Shown: one piece after another, positions 35,987-44,164 of the stretch
Position numbering within the stretch: the first letter of the stretch is position 1
How the letters are laid out: each line of letters opens with the position of its first letter
Assembly (NCBI RefSeq): GCF_000720115.1
Contig: NZ_JOIR01000004.1
Span: 1-64,000, forward strand
Direction: 5' to 3'
From: Streptomyces sp. NRRL F-2580
GTDB lineage: Bacteria; Actinomycetota; Actinomycetes; Streptomycetales; Streptomycetaceae
DNA length: 64,000 nt
Translations under genes and position numbers: made by a program
The notes under the pieces: model-generated
Told to the model about the DNA's origin: nothing
The model's database searches: none
What the model saw: only the letters and a program-made list of their open reading frames with translations

Positions 35987-36991
35987 TCAGGCGTCGGAGC
36001 GCCCGGGGCCCTGCCTGCCCGCCGCGTGGGTGATCGTGAGGTAGAGGTGTTCGTCGAGGATCTTGGCGAGGGAGATCCCGGCCCGTCCGATGTCGGCGCA
36101 CAGGGTCCGCTCGTCCGCGTCGCCGCCCTCCGCGAGCGCCGCCCGTGCCCAGGTCCGGCCGGTCTCCAGGTGGCGGGCGAAGGCGGCCCCGTCCCGTACC
36201 CCGTAGAGCCGGTCGGCGATGGCCGCGTCCCACGGCATGACCGAATCGGGACGCAGGGCGTACAGCGCCTTGGACGCGGCGGTCGGGCCGAGGCTGCGGC
36301 GGCCGATCGGCAGCGCGGCCAGTTCCTCGTAGGCCCGGGCGAAGCGGGAGATCTCGCGGGGGGTCAGCCGGGACAGCGGCGCGTGCGGCAGGGGGTGGCG
36401 CTCCCACCAGGCGGCGAGCCCGGCGCCGAACAGGTCGGGTTCCCCCTCCCGCGGGTAGCGGATCCGGCAGCCCCAGGAGTTCAGCCAGCGGTGCAGGGCG
36501 GTGCGGTGGGCGGCCACGGCGAGGTCGAGACCGGGCGCGGTCTCCTCGCGCAGCGCCAGCCAGCTCCGGTCCACCCCCGCGAAGCCGTTGAAGACCTCGG
36601 CCGAGGCCCGCAGTTCGGCCAGGGTGGGGGCGGGCGGGGGCGGCGGCGCGGCCGGGGCCGAGTGCGCGCGCGCCACCTTGGCCGGCACCACCATCCGCCA
36701 GGCCTCGGTGACCAGTTCCGTCAGCTCCTCCAGGTCCAGGGCCGCCATCCTGGCCTCGACCCAGTTGAAGCGCAGATCGGACTCACGGGGCATGAGGAAC
36801 TTCGCCGGTTCGGCGGCGACGAGCGCCGCCCGCTCCTCCTTGGGGAAGGCGAAGCCCAGCTCGGTCTCGTCCCGGGAGAGCGCGAGGTAGACGATCTTCC
36901 CGATCCGGAACTTCACGCGGTCCCGGATCAGGTGCTCCTCGGTCCTCGGCAGGCTGAGCGCGAGCCCGCGCACGTCGTCCGTCGTGACCAC
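35987..36991 (-). CDS. MmcQ/YjbR-like domain fused to a helical C-terminal domain
   Basis: A 334-residue protein. Residues 1-115 resemble the MmcQ/YjbR fold (LALSLPRTEEHLIRDRVKFR and LSRDETELGFAFPKEERAAL). A Pro-rich linker (PAAPPPPPAP) leads to about 200 helical residues of no recognised family, including SLGPTAASKALYALRPDSVMPWDAAIADR. The GTG at 36991 follows GGAGGA by 5 nt. It is the last gene of the leftward operon, 35 bp after the FAD oxidase. Function in the pathway unknown. Confidence 0.65.
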   Translation of the reverse strand: MVTTDDVRGLALSLPRTEEHLIRDRVKFRIGKIVYLALSRDETELGFAFPKEERAALVAAEPAKFLMPRESDLRFNWVEARMAALDLEELTELVTEAWRMVVPAKVARAHSAPAAPPPPPAPTLAELRASAEVFNGFAGVDRSWLALREETAPGLDLAVAAHRTALHRWLNSWGCRIRYPREGEPDLFGAGLAAWWERHPLPHAPLSRLTPREISRFARAYEELAALPIGRRSLGPTAASKALYALRPDSVMPWDAAIADRLYGVRDGAAFARHLETGRTWARAALAEGGDADERTLCADIGRAGISLAKILDEHLYLTITHAAGRQGPGRSDA

Positions 36992-37026
36992 CGTGTCCTC
37001 CTTCGGTTCCACCCTCGGCCGCCCGC

Positions 37027-38172
37027 TCACCGGCCCGCGAGCTGCGGGGCGAGCGCGTCGAGCGGCGGCCCGTCGAGCGCGCCGAGCCCGATCAGCGACG
37101 GGAGCCGGCCGGTCAGCCGGTCCGCCAGCGACCGCGCGATGAGCGGCGCGAACTTGAAGGATGTGCCACCGCAGGCCGCGTACGCGTACGCGTCGCCGCC
37201 GAGGGCGACCACCAGCGGTCCGCCGGTCTCGGAGAAGGAGGAGTAGTAGGCGTCCTTGGCGGCGGTGACCCAGGCCGGGCCGAAGCCGGGCAGCAGGTCC
37301 CCGAACTCCTTCTCCAGCCGGCGCTGCCAGTACGGATCGGTGGCGTGGTCGGTGAGTTCGTCCACCACCCGGCAGGCGGTGGCCGAGGTCAGCTTGAGGG
37401 CCGTGCCCGCCACCGGCGGGATCAGCCAGGCTCCCCCCTTGGTGCCGAGCGCGGGGATGGCCGGGGTGGACGCCCAGGCCTGCGCCTGCTGCCGGGGCAC
37501 CCGGCAGTAGAGGAGGGACTGGCGGAAGAGCGTGAGCCGTTCGGCGATGCCCTCCGGCATCAGCCCTCGGGACCAGGGGCCCACCGCGACCAGGACCGCG
37601 TCGCCGTGCAGCACCCGCCCGTCCACCAGCCGTACGTTGCCGCTCTCGCCGTCGACGGCGGTCACGGCCCGGTGCTCGATGAGCTCGATGCCGGACTGCC
37701 ACTTCAGCCAGCCGACGCACGCGGCGAGGACCCGTTCGGCGAGCAGGACCCCCGCCTCGTCCTCGAGTACCGCGCCGAGACCGCCGTCCACGCGCAAGTG
37801 CGGATAGCGGTCGGACAGGCCGGCCGCGGTCAGTTCGCTGACGCTGCCTCCGGCGTTGCCGAGCATCGCCGCCGCTTGCGCCGCCGCCGCGGGCGGCAGC
37901 ACGGTGAGGGCGCCGACCTGCTCGTAGAAGCGGGTCAGGAAGAGCTCTTCCAGTTCGACCCAGCGGTGGTGCGCGCGCAGCGCGGCCGCCGTGGCCTGCG
38001 GATCCGAAGGGTGCAGGGCCCGCAGGATCCGGTGCTGGTCGAAAGAGGTGGCTCTGCTGTGCGGGATGGGGCCTTGGTCCACGACCGTGACCTTGTGTCC
38101 GTCGAGCACGCATTCGACTGCCGTGAGCAGGGCGATCACACCGCCGCCCACTACCGTCACCCTCGCCGACAT
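37027..38172 (-). CDS. FAD-dependent amine/D-amino-acid-oxidase-like enzyme
   Basis: A 381-residue flavoprotein of the DAO family: dinucleotide motif VVGGGVIALLTAVE at the N-terminus, an FAD segment ending in VAVGPWSRGL near 200, and a C-terminal substrate cap with GGDAYAYAACGGTSFKFAP. In hydrazine pathways using a lysine N-hydroxylase and a cupin-MetRS enzyme, a flavoprotein of this type cleaves the lysine carbon chain from the new N-N adduct to free a hydrazino acid. Finding it in the same operon supports that role (inference). ATG at 38172 with AGGAGGTG upstream. Confidence 0.82.
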   Translation of the reverse strand: MSARVTVVGGGVIALLTAVECVLDGHKVTVVDQGPIPHSRATSFDQHRILRALHPSDPQATAAALRAHHRWVELEELFLTRFYEQVGALTVLPPAAAAQAAAMLGNAGGSVSELTAAGLSDRYPHLRVDGGLGAVLEDEAGVLLAERVLAACVGWLKWQSGIELIEHRAVTAVDGESGNVRLVDGRVLHGDAVLVAVGPWSRGLMPEGIAERLTLFRQSLLYCRVPRQQAQAWASTPAIPALGTKGGAWLIPPVAGTALKLTSATACRVVDELTDHATDPYWQRRLEKEFGDLLPGFGPAWVTAAKDAYYSSFSETGGPLVVALGGDAYAYAACGGTSFKFAPLIARSLADRLTGRLPSLIGLGALDGPPLDALAPQLAGR

Positions 38173-38207
38173 CACACACCTCCTTTCCGTGTTCCGGTGC
38201 CGACGGG

Positions 38208-39470
38208 TCAGCTGTCGAGGACGATCGTGGTCAGTGCGGCGGCCTTGGCGAGGTGCTCCTCGCAGCCGGGGCGGTCGTCGCCGGCGCAGATCACGTTGGC
38301 GTACCGGCTGAGGTAGCCGTCCGGCGGCAGCAGCAGCGTCGTCCCGGGCCCGACCATGACGTTCGCCTCCAGCAACCCCGGGCTGTCGGACGCGGCAGGC
38401 ACGTCGACCGAGCGGACGGTGCCGTTCTGGGGCGGGTAGAGGAAGCGGATGCCCACGGTGCGGGACCGGGTCGGTGTCCACTCGGGGCGGGTGCCGGTCG
38501 CCACTTCCGCGGCCACCTCGCCCGGCTCGATGCCGGTGGCGAGACTGCCCAGGTACGGGATGAGGTCGCCGCCCAGCCGGGCGTTCACCTCGATGATCAC
38601 CGGCCCGCGGGAGGTCAGCTTCACCTCCGTGTGGGTGATCCCGTAGCCGACTCCCAGTTCCCGGTGGGCGTCCCGCAGGATGCCCAGCAGTTCCTCGTCG
38701 GCGAGGAGTGGGTCGGTGGCGCTGACCACGTGCCCGGTCTCCTCGAAGTAGGGCTCCAGGCCCACTTCCTTGTGCGCGAGGAAGAGCGGGGTCCACTCGC
38801 CGTCGAAGACCACGCCGTCGATGCTGATCTCGGGCCCGATCACGCACTCCTCGACCAGGGCGCCGCCCTCGTAGTCGCTGTTCCCGCCGTGGCCGGCGGC
38901 GTCGGCGACCTCGAAGGCCGCGCGGACCGCCTCGGGGCGGTCGACCCGGATGACGCCGATGCTCGCCCCCATGCCGCGGGGCTTGAGCACGACCGGGTAG
39001 CCGAAGGAGTCGGCCGCCGCGAGCGCCTGATCGGCGTCGGTCACGTAGGCGAAGTGCGGCTGGGGCAGTCCGGCGGCGGTCAGCAGCTGCCGGGTGTTGT
39101 GCTTGTTGCGGCAGTTGTCGGCGCCCCGCGAGGTCAGTCCGGGCAGGCCGAGCCGCTCGGCTATGAGCGCGGTGGTCACCACGAGCGTCTCGTCGTAGCT
39201 GAACACCCCCACCACCCGGTGTTCGGCGGCCACCGCCTCGGCGGCCTTGATCAGCCCTGCCTGGTCGGGCACCAGGCGTTCCCGGTCGAGCAGCCCGACG
39301 GTGGTCGAGCCGATGACGTACTCCTTCTGCCAGGTCGGGTCCACCGCGTCCAGGATCCAGATCGGGCGCCGGCGGGCGGCGCCCGCGAGCAGGTACTCGC
39401 GGTAGGCGCGCTGTCCGCTGCCGACCAGGATCACCACGCCGTCATCGGTCGTCTTGGCGTCTTCCGTCAT
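38208..39470 (-). CDS. ATP-grasp carboxylate-amine ligase (1 of 4)
   Basis: A 420-residue ATP-grasp enzyme. It has an N-terminal Rossmann part (VVILVGSGQRAYREYLLAG), ATP-binding segment YPVVLKPRGMGASIGV, EECVIGPEISIDGVV and the metal site HTEVKL/IIEVNARLGGDLIPYLG. Such enzymes activate a carboxylate as acyl phosphate and join it to an amine. It is clearly paralogous to the ligase at 58476-59726 (shared EVGLEPYFEETGH-like and NARLGGD segments). ATG at 39470 has GAGGTG upstream; a GTG at 39479 overlapping the preceding stop is the alternative. Confidence 0.9.
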   Translation of the reverse strand: MTEDAKTTDDGVVILVGSGQRAYREYLLAGAARRRPIWILDAVDPTWQKEYVIGSTTVGLLDRERLVPDQAGLIKAAEAVAAEHRVVGVFSYDETLVVTTALIAERLGLPGLTSRGADNCRNKHNTRQLLTAAGLPQPHFAYVTDADQALAAADSFGYPVVLKPRGMGASIGVIRVDRPEAVRAAFEVADAAGHGGNSDYEGGALVEECVIGPEISIDGVVFDGEWTPLFLAHKEVGLEPYFEETGHVVSATDPLLADEELLGILRDAHRELGVGYGITHTEVKLTSRGPVIIEVNARLGGDLIPYLGSLATGIEPGEVAAEVATGTRPEWTPTRSRTVGIRFLYPPQNGTVRSVDVPAASDSPGLLEANVMVGPGTTLLLPPDGYLSRYANVICAGDDRPGCEEHLAKAAALTTIVLDS

Positions 39471-39475
39471 CTTCG

Positions 39476-39979
39476 TCACCTCGCGGAGTGGGTCAGGACC
39501 CGGTCGCCGGCCGTCGCGATCGCCGCGAGCTGCGGCTGGGCGATGGCCAGGTAGTCGGGGGTGGACAGGGCCACGGAACGGTCCAGGCGGGCCGCGTTGA
39601 AGTAGATCTCTTCGGTGAGGATCAGGCCCTCGTCGACGACGAGGTGCAGATCGGGGTGGAAGCTGAGCGGCATCACCGTGCCGCAGACGCTGCCGGCCAG
39701 GCGCTCGGCGATCTCCGGCGTCGCGAACGCGGTCCGGCCGCCGCCGAACAGCGAGCCGACCGCCTCCAGGTCGACCTGCCGGTCACCGGGCACCACCGCG
39801 AGCACGTACTTGCCGACCCGCTTGGTGATGCTCACGCGGACGACGATGCACTTCGCGGCCTGCTCCAGCGGATGGCCGCGCAGCACGCTCGCCAGGTCCG
39901 TGCGGCCTTCGGCGGGGTGGTCGATCAGGCGGTAGCGGGCCCGGTGCCCGTCGAGGTGGTCGAGCAGCCTCTGGTACAT
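39476..39979 (-). CDS. YbaK/ProX-type aminoacyl-tRNA deacylase domain protein
   Basis: A 167-residue single-domain protein of the YbaK/EbsC (INS-like editing) family: HPAEGRTDLAS, the central LEQAAKCIVVRV with the conserved lysine, and the distal GTVMPLSFHPDLHLVVDEGL. Free-standing members hydrolyse mischarged tRNAs. Its place in an operon with a MetRS-like amino-acid-activating enzyme suggests it removes wrongly activated or charged amino acids, or handles an aminoacyl ester intermediate (inference). The ATG overlaps the upstream stop by one base (TGATG). Confidence 0.8.
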   Translation of the reverse strand: MYQRLLDHLDGHRARYRLIDHPAEGRTDLASVLRGHPLEQAAKCIVVRVSITKRVGKYVLAVVPGDRQVDLEAVGSLFGGGRTAFATPEIAERLAGSVCGTVMPLSFHPDLHLVVDEGLILTEEIYFNAARLDRSVALSTPDYLAIAQPQLAAIATAGDRVLTHSAR

Positions 39980-41757
39980 CACAGCTCCTCGCCGACGTAG
40001 TGCCAGTCCTCGGGATTGATCAGCCCGAAGGGGTTGACCGGAGCCACGCCCCGGAGGTTCTTGGCGACCTCCAGGAGGCGGAAGGGGAAGTTGGGCATCC
40101 AGATGACCGGGACCTGCTGCGCGATGTAGTCCTGGTAGGCGTAGAGGTCCTCCAGGTCGTCGCTGACCACCGTGCGTGCGATCAGTTCGTCGGCCTTCGG
40201 GTCGCTGTAGCTGCCGAAGTTGACCGAGGATCCGGTGGAGTAGAGGGCCTCTCCGGTGGGGTAGAAGCCCGGGCCGTAGCCCCAGCCGCCGTTCCAGTCG
40301 CTGAACTCCCACAGGCACGGGCTGTCGGGGCCCGGGGTGCAGGTGGTGTCCTCCAGGACCAGGACGCTCGCCTCGACCTCGGTGAGCTCGATCTCGATGC
40401 CGGCCTGCGCGGCGTCCGCGGCGAACTTGCGCATGACCGCGGTCAGCGTCTCGTGCCCCTTGGCGTACCGCATGGAGAAGCGCAGCGGGGTGCCGGCCGG
40501 GATGCCCTCTCCCGCCTCACCGGGTCCGGTGCCCTCGCGGACGCAGATGCCCGGGGTGGTGCTGGTGTCCCAGCCGTTCTCGGTCAGGCAGCGGCGGGCC
40601 GCGTCGATGTCGAAGGGGTACGGGTCCTCGTGCGCGGCGGGCGAGAGCAGCGGGCTGTCCGGCAGGGCCGGGATGGGCCCGGTGGTCGGGTAGCCGTAGC
40701 CCTTGTAGACGTCGCGGATGGCGCCCCGGGAGTCGAGGCTGGACTGGAGCGCTTGGCGGAAGTAGAGCTGCTTGAAGATCTTTCCGGCGACGGTGGGGTT
40801 GTTGAAGTTGATCGGGAAGTAATGGATCTTGTAAGTGAGCTGGGGCACGAGGTCGTAGTGCTCGCCGAGCGGGTTGGGCCCGCCCAGCTGCGGGTCCTCG
40901 GCCGGCTCGGTGACCTCGTCGAAGGGCAGGAAGCCGATCTGCACGCCGTCGATGGCCTCGGGGCCCCGGCGGAGCATCTCGTACTGGTCGGTGTCCGAGT
41001 CGGTGGGCACCAGCCGGAACTCGTCCAGGTAGGGCTTGTTGGGGCCGCAGTAGCGCTCGTTGGGCACCAGGACGCACTCGCCCGCGGTGCCGTCGATGGT
41101 GTAACTGCTGAGCTTCCAGGGTCCGTTGACCACGCTCCAGACGGGGCTGGTGTCCCAGCCCTTGCGCTCGTCGTTGCAGGCCCGCAGGTAGGCGTAGACC
41201 GCGGAGGCCTGGGCCGGGTCGTGGGTGGCGTCGGCCGGGCGGTCGTCGCCGGTGCGGTCCCAGGCCTTCGGCAGCGGGGTGATGGTGCTGAACTGGTTCA
41301 TCAGCACCCAGTTGTGCGAGTAGGCGCGGTCGAAGGTGAAGCTGACCTTGTCCTCGGCGACCTTCTCGTAGCCGGCCAGGTTGTCCGGGAAGAAGCCCGG
41401 CGTGTAGCCGCCGAAGCTGTCCTTCTCGGCCTCCAGGAGGTGCATCCACAGCATCACGTTGTCGGCGTTGACCGTCTCGCCGTTCGACCACTCGTACGGC
41501 TTGACGGTGATCGTCGCCGTGAGTCCGTCCTCGCTCCACTCGGGGGGCTCGGCGAGGCTGCGCTCGTAGTCGACGGTCGGCTGGCCGCCGGTGCCGTACC
41601 AGTACAGCGGGCGGTACATGAGGGTCTGGAACTCGTGCAGGTTGGCCACCCCGTAGTACTCGCCGGGGGTGAACGGGAAGATGAAGACCGGGCTGAAGCC
41701 GCTGGTGCAGGCCCAGGTCACGCTGCCCCCGCGGAGCGGGGTGGTGGGCGGGGTCAT
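39979..41757 (-). CDS. Leaderless family-5 solute-binding protein
   Basis: A 592-residue protein of the peptide/nickel-type extracellular solute-binding family (SBP_bac_5): LHEFQTLMYRPLYWYG, a WSNGETVNADNVMLWMHLL hinge segment, YKIHYFPINFNNPTV and RQALQSSLDSR. It begins directly with the mature fold (MTPPTTPLRGGSVTWACTS), with no signal peptide or lipobox cysteine, so it should stay in the cytoplasm. No permease or ATPase gene accompanies it. The ATG overlaps the stop of the small gene before it (ATGA). Possible roles are binding and sequestering the product, or a converted catalytic role; both are inference. Confidence 0.82.
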   Translation of the reverse strand: MTPPTTPLRGGSVTWACTSGFSPVFIFPFTPGEYYGVANLHEFQTLMYRPLYWYGTGGQPTVDYERSLAEPPEWSEDGLTATITVKPYEWSNGETVNADNVMLWMHLLEAEKDSFGGYTPGFFPDNLAGYEKVAEDKVSFTFDRAYSHNWVLMNQFSTITPLPKAWDRTGDDRPADATHDPAQASAVYAYLRACNDERKGWDTSPVWSVVNGPWKLSSYTIDGTAGECVLVPNERYCGPNKPYLDEFRLVPTDSDTDQYEMLRRGPEAIDGVQIGFLPFDEVTEPAEDPQLGGPNPLGEHYDLVPQLTYKIHYFPINFNNPTVAGKIFKQLYFRQALQSSLDSRGAIRDVYKGYGYPTTGPIPALPDSPLLSPAAHEDPYPFDIDAARRCLTENGWDTSTTPGICVREGTGPGEAGEGIPAGTPLRFSMRYAKGHETLTAVMRKFAADAAQAGIEIELTEVEASVLVLEDTTCTPGPDSPCLWEFSDWNGGWGYGPGFYPTGEALYSTGSSVNFGSYSDPKADELIARTVVSDDLEDLYAYQDYIAQQVPVIWMPNFPFRLLEVAKNLRGVAPVNPFGLINPEDWHYVGEEL

Positions 41758-42089
41758 CTCGGTACCTCCTCCAGTGCGGATTCGCCGCTGTCCGAGTGGG
41801 CTCCGTAGCGCTCCCAGCGCTCGTTGAGCCGGATCCGTCCGTCGTCGAGGAACTCGGGGGTGCTCCAGCACCTGCCGGCGATCACCTCGCCGTCCGCGAG
41901 GACCATCGTGTAGGCGAATTCGAGGTTTCCGTCGGGCTCCACGCGGCCGTTCAGCGAGCCCCGGCGGACGGGGCCGCCGTCGAAGTCGGCCCAGAGCAGG
42001 TCGCCTTCCTGGCGGTAGTGGCCGACGGGGGCGTCCTCGCCCGCCGGGTAACCGGTGTTGCGGAAACTTCTGCCGTCGTAGTCGATCAC
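41754..42089 (-). CDS. Small beta-rich protein of the family misnamed n-acetylglutamate synthase
   Basis: A 111-residue protein: MIDYDGRSFRNTGYPAG, HYRQEGDLLWADFDGGPVRRG, DGRIRLNERWERYG. It resembles a widespread small lipocalin-like family often auto-labelled n-acetylglutamate synthase, though it has no GNAT fold. Start GTG at 42089 overlaps the DDAH stop (GTGA) and the end overlaps the solute-binding gene, so it is tightly embedded in the operon. The real function is unknown; ligand binding is plausible. Confidence 0.7.
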   Translation of the reverse strand: MIDYDGRSFRNTGYPAGEDAPVGHYRQEGDLLWADFDGGPVRRGSLNGRVEPDGNLEFAYTMVLADGEVIAGRCWSTPEFLDDGRIRLNERWERYGAHSDSGESALEEVPR

Positions 42090-42910
42090 CGGTGTCGTAT
42101 CTCCTGAGTGATGCACTTGACCGCGCCACCGGCCTTCAGCAGTTCCGACATGTCCACGCCGTGCACCTCGAAGCCGCGCTCGCGCAGCTCACCGATCAGG
42201 TGCGTGGCGGTCTCCGTCAGGACCACGTTCAGTCCGTCGCTGACCGCGTTCAGACCGAAGGCGTCGGCATCGTCCCGGGTCGCGAGGATCGCGTCCGGGT
42301 AGAGCTCCCGCAGCACCTCCCGGCTCTCTTCGGAGAAGGCGGCGGGGTAGTACGTCACCAGGTCGTCGTCGAGGACGCACAGTGCGGTGTCCAGGTGGTA
42401 GAAGCGGGGGTCGATCAGGTCCAGGCCGACCACCGGCAGGCCGAAGAACGCACGGAGCTCCTCGTGCGCGACGGGGTCGCTGCGGAATCCCGCACCGGCC
42501 AGCACGCGCCGGCCGGCCGGGGCGAAGTCCCCCTCGCCCTCGTTGACGTGCTCCGGGACGAGGACCTCGGTGTAGCCGTGCCCTTCGAACCAGGCCCGGT
42601 ACGCGTCGGCCTCGGCCGCCCGCTCCCGGTGGCGGAACTTCGCGATGAGCACCTTGTCGTCGATCACGGTGGCGCCGTTGGCGGAGAACACCATGTCCGG
42701 CAGGCCCGGGACCGGGTCGATGAAGGAGACCTCGTGGCCGAAGCCGAGGTAGAGGTCCCGGATCCGCTCCCACTGGGCCAGCGCCAGCTCGGCGTCCATC
42801 GGCTTGTCGGGGTTCATCCACGGGTTGATCGCGTAGCTCACCTCGAAGTGGGTGGGCCGGCACATCAAGTAGTGGCGCTTGGTGGCCGTGCGCCGCGGGG
42901 TCTCAGCCAT
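42086..42910 (-). CDS. Dimethylargininase-type guanidino-modifying enzyme (cluster copy)
   Basis: A 274-residue member of the amidinotransferase/DDAH superfamily. Likely catalytic residues are C266 (GGAVKCITQE), H172 (RFYHLDTAL) and an acidic residue in NEGEGD (124-128); the substrate loop PDMVFSANGA is present. DDAH hydrolyses N-omega-methylarginine to citrulline and methylamine through a covalent Cys intermediate. A paralogue lies at 49197-50063. Since the same cluster encodes an arginine N-methyltransferase, the substrate could be methylarginine or a later guanidino intermediate (inference). It overlaps the ATP-grasp gene upstream by 8 bp. Confidence 0.85.
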   Translation of the reverse strand: MAETPRRTATKRHYLMCRPTHFEVSYAINPWMNPDKPMDAELALAQWERIRDLYLGFGHEVSFIDPVPGLPDMVFSANGATVIDDKVLIAKFRHRERAAEADAYRAWFEGHGYTEVLVPEHVNEGEGDFAPAGRRVLAGAGFRSDPVAHEELRAFFGLPVVGLDLIDPRFYHLDTALCVLDDDLVTYYPAAFSEESREVLRELYPDAILATRDDADAFGLNAVSDGLNVVLTETATHLIGELRERGFEVHGVDMSELLKAGGAVKCITQEIRHR

Positions 42911-44150
42911 GCTCCGGCCTCATCTCCGTACGGATGCGGCTGGCCACGATGTGGGCGGTGCTCAGCGCCTCCTCCAGCGACTGGCCCGTGGCGCCCAGGA
43001 AGCCGAGGATGTTGTTGCCCGCCGGCGGACGCTTGATGACGGTCCCCGCAGTGGCCGTGATCTTCAGGAAGAAGACGGCGTCCGGGACCTCCGCGGGCAC
43101 CTCGATCGACTCCACCGTGCCCGCCCCGCTGATCAGGCACATGGCGGCGGTGTGCACACCGGTCGGCGCGTAGTGCGCGACGTCGGGCCGGGTGCCCCGG
43201 GCCACGTCCACCACGCACTTGATGGGGTCGTGGCCGGCGCTGATCCGCGCCATGTGGTCCAGTCCGCCGCCGCCGGGGCGGATCGCTATCTCCAGGATGA
43301 AGGGCTTGCCCTGGTGGAACCTCACCTCCGCGTGCAGCACGGACCGGCGCAGTCCCTGGGCGTGGGCCGCGTCCCGGACCACCTCGTGGACCGCGGCCAC
43401 CTGCTCGGGGGTCAGCGAGCTCGGCGCGTGGTGGACGTCGTCGTCGAAGGTCCCGCTCTCCACGGTGATCCGGTCCACGATCGAGCCGAGGTACACCTCG
43501 TCGTCCCAGGCCAGCGCCTCGATGAGGTGCTCGTGGCCGTCGAGGTAGCCCTCGACGATGATCCCGTTCGGGCCGAGGTCCAGGCCGTCCGCCTCCATCA
43601 GCGCCCAGGTCATGGTCTCGATGCCCAGGGTGGCGTCCGCGAAGCGGGCCGCCATCTCCTCGGGGTCGTCGACCTTGAAGACGAAGTTGCTGGCGGCGCC
43701 CAGGGTCGGCTTGAGGATCAGCGGGTAGCCCAGCTCCTCGCCGGCGGCCAGCGCGGCCTCGACGTCGGGGGCGTACCGGAAGCCGGGGTGCGCCGCGCTG
43801 CCGCGCTCGTGCGCCTGGCGCATCAGCAGCTTGTTGCGGCTGGTGCGGGCCGCCTCGAACCCGATGCTCGGCAGGCCGAGGGCCTCGGCGACGACCGCCA
43901 CCGTGACGACCCCGGACTCCGAGAAGGTCAGGACCCCCTCGAACTCCTCCTCGGCGTGCCAGACCTTGGCGGCCGTGACGATGTCCTCGATGTGCTTGGA
44001 TCCCGCGATCCGGTACCGCTCCGCGTCCCAGAAGTCCTCGGTGCCCAGTCCGTTGAGGACGTAGACCTCCGCTCCGAGCTCCTGGACCTGCTGGTAGCGG
44101 GAGATGTAGTAGGTGGCGTTCTGGCTGGCCTCGATGGCGAGCAGCTTCAT
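42903..44150 (-). CDS. ATP-grasp ligase (2 of 4)
   Basis: A 415-residue ATP-grasp enzyme, not close to the ligase 1/4 pair. N-terminal segment KLLAIEASQNATYYISRYQQ, ATP site YPLILKPTLGAASNFVFKV, EGYLDGHEHLIEALAW, and metal site HAEVRF/FILEIAIRPGGGGLDHMAR. ATP-grasp proteins of this group form amide bonds between amino acids. It stands between the MFS exporter (15 bp upstream) and the DDAH gene in the leftward operon. Confidence 0.88.
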   Translation of the reverse strand: MKLLAIEASQNATYYISRYQQVQELGAEVYVLNGLGTEDFWDAERYRIAGSKHIEDIVTAAKVWHAEEEFEGVLTFSESGVVTVAVVAEALGLPSIGFEAARTSRNKLLMRQAHERGSAAHPGFRYAPDVEAALAAGEELGYPLILKPTLGAASNFVFKVDDPEEMAARFADATLGIETMTWALMEADGLDLGPNGIIVEGYLDGHEHLIEALAWDDEVYLGSIVDRITVESGTFDDDVHHAPSSLTPEQVAAVHEVVRDAAHAQGLRRSVLHAEVRFHQGKPFILEIAIRPGGGGLDHMARISAGHDPIKCVVDVARGTRPDVAHYAPTGVHTAAMCLISGAGTVESIEVPAEVPDAVFFLKITATAGTVIKRPPAGNNILGFLGATGQSLEEALSTAHIVASRIRTEMRPEHG

Positions 44151-44164
44151 CTCTGCCTCCCCCC

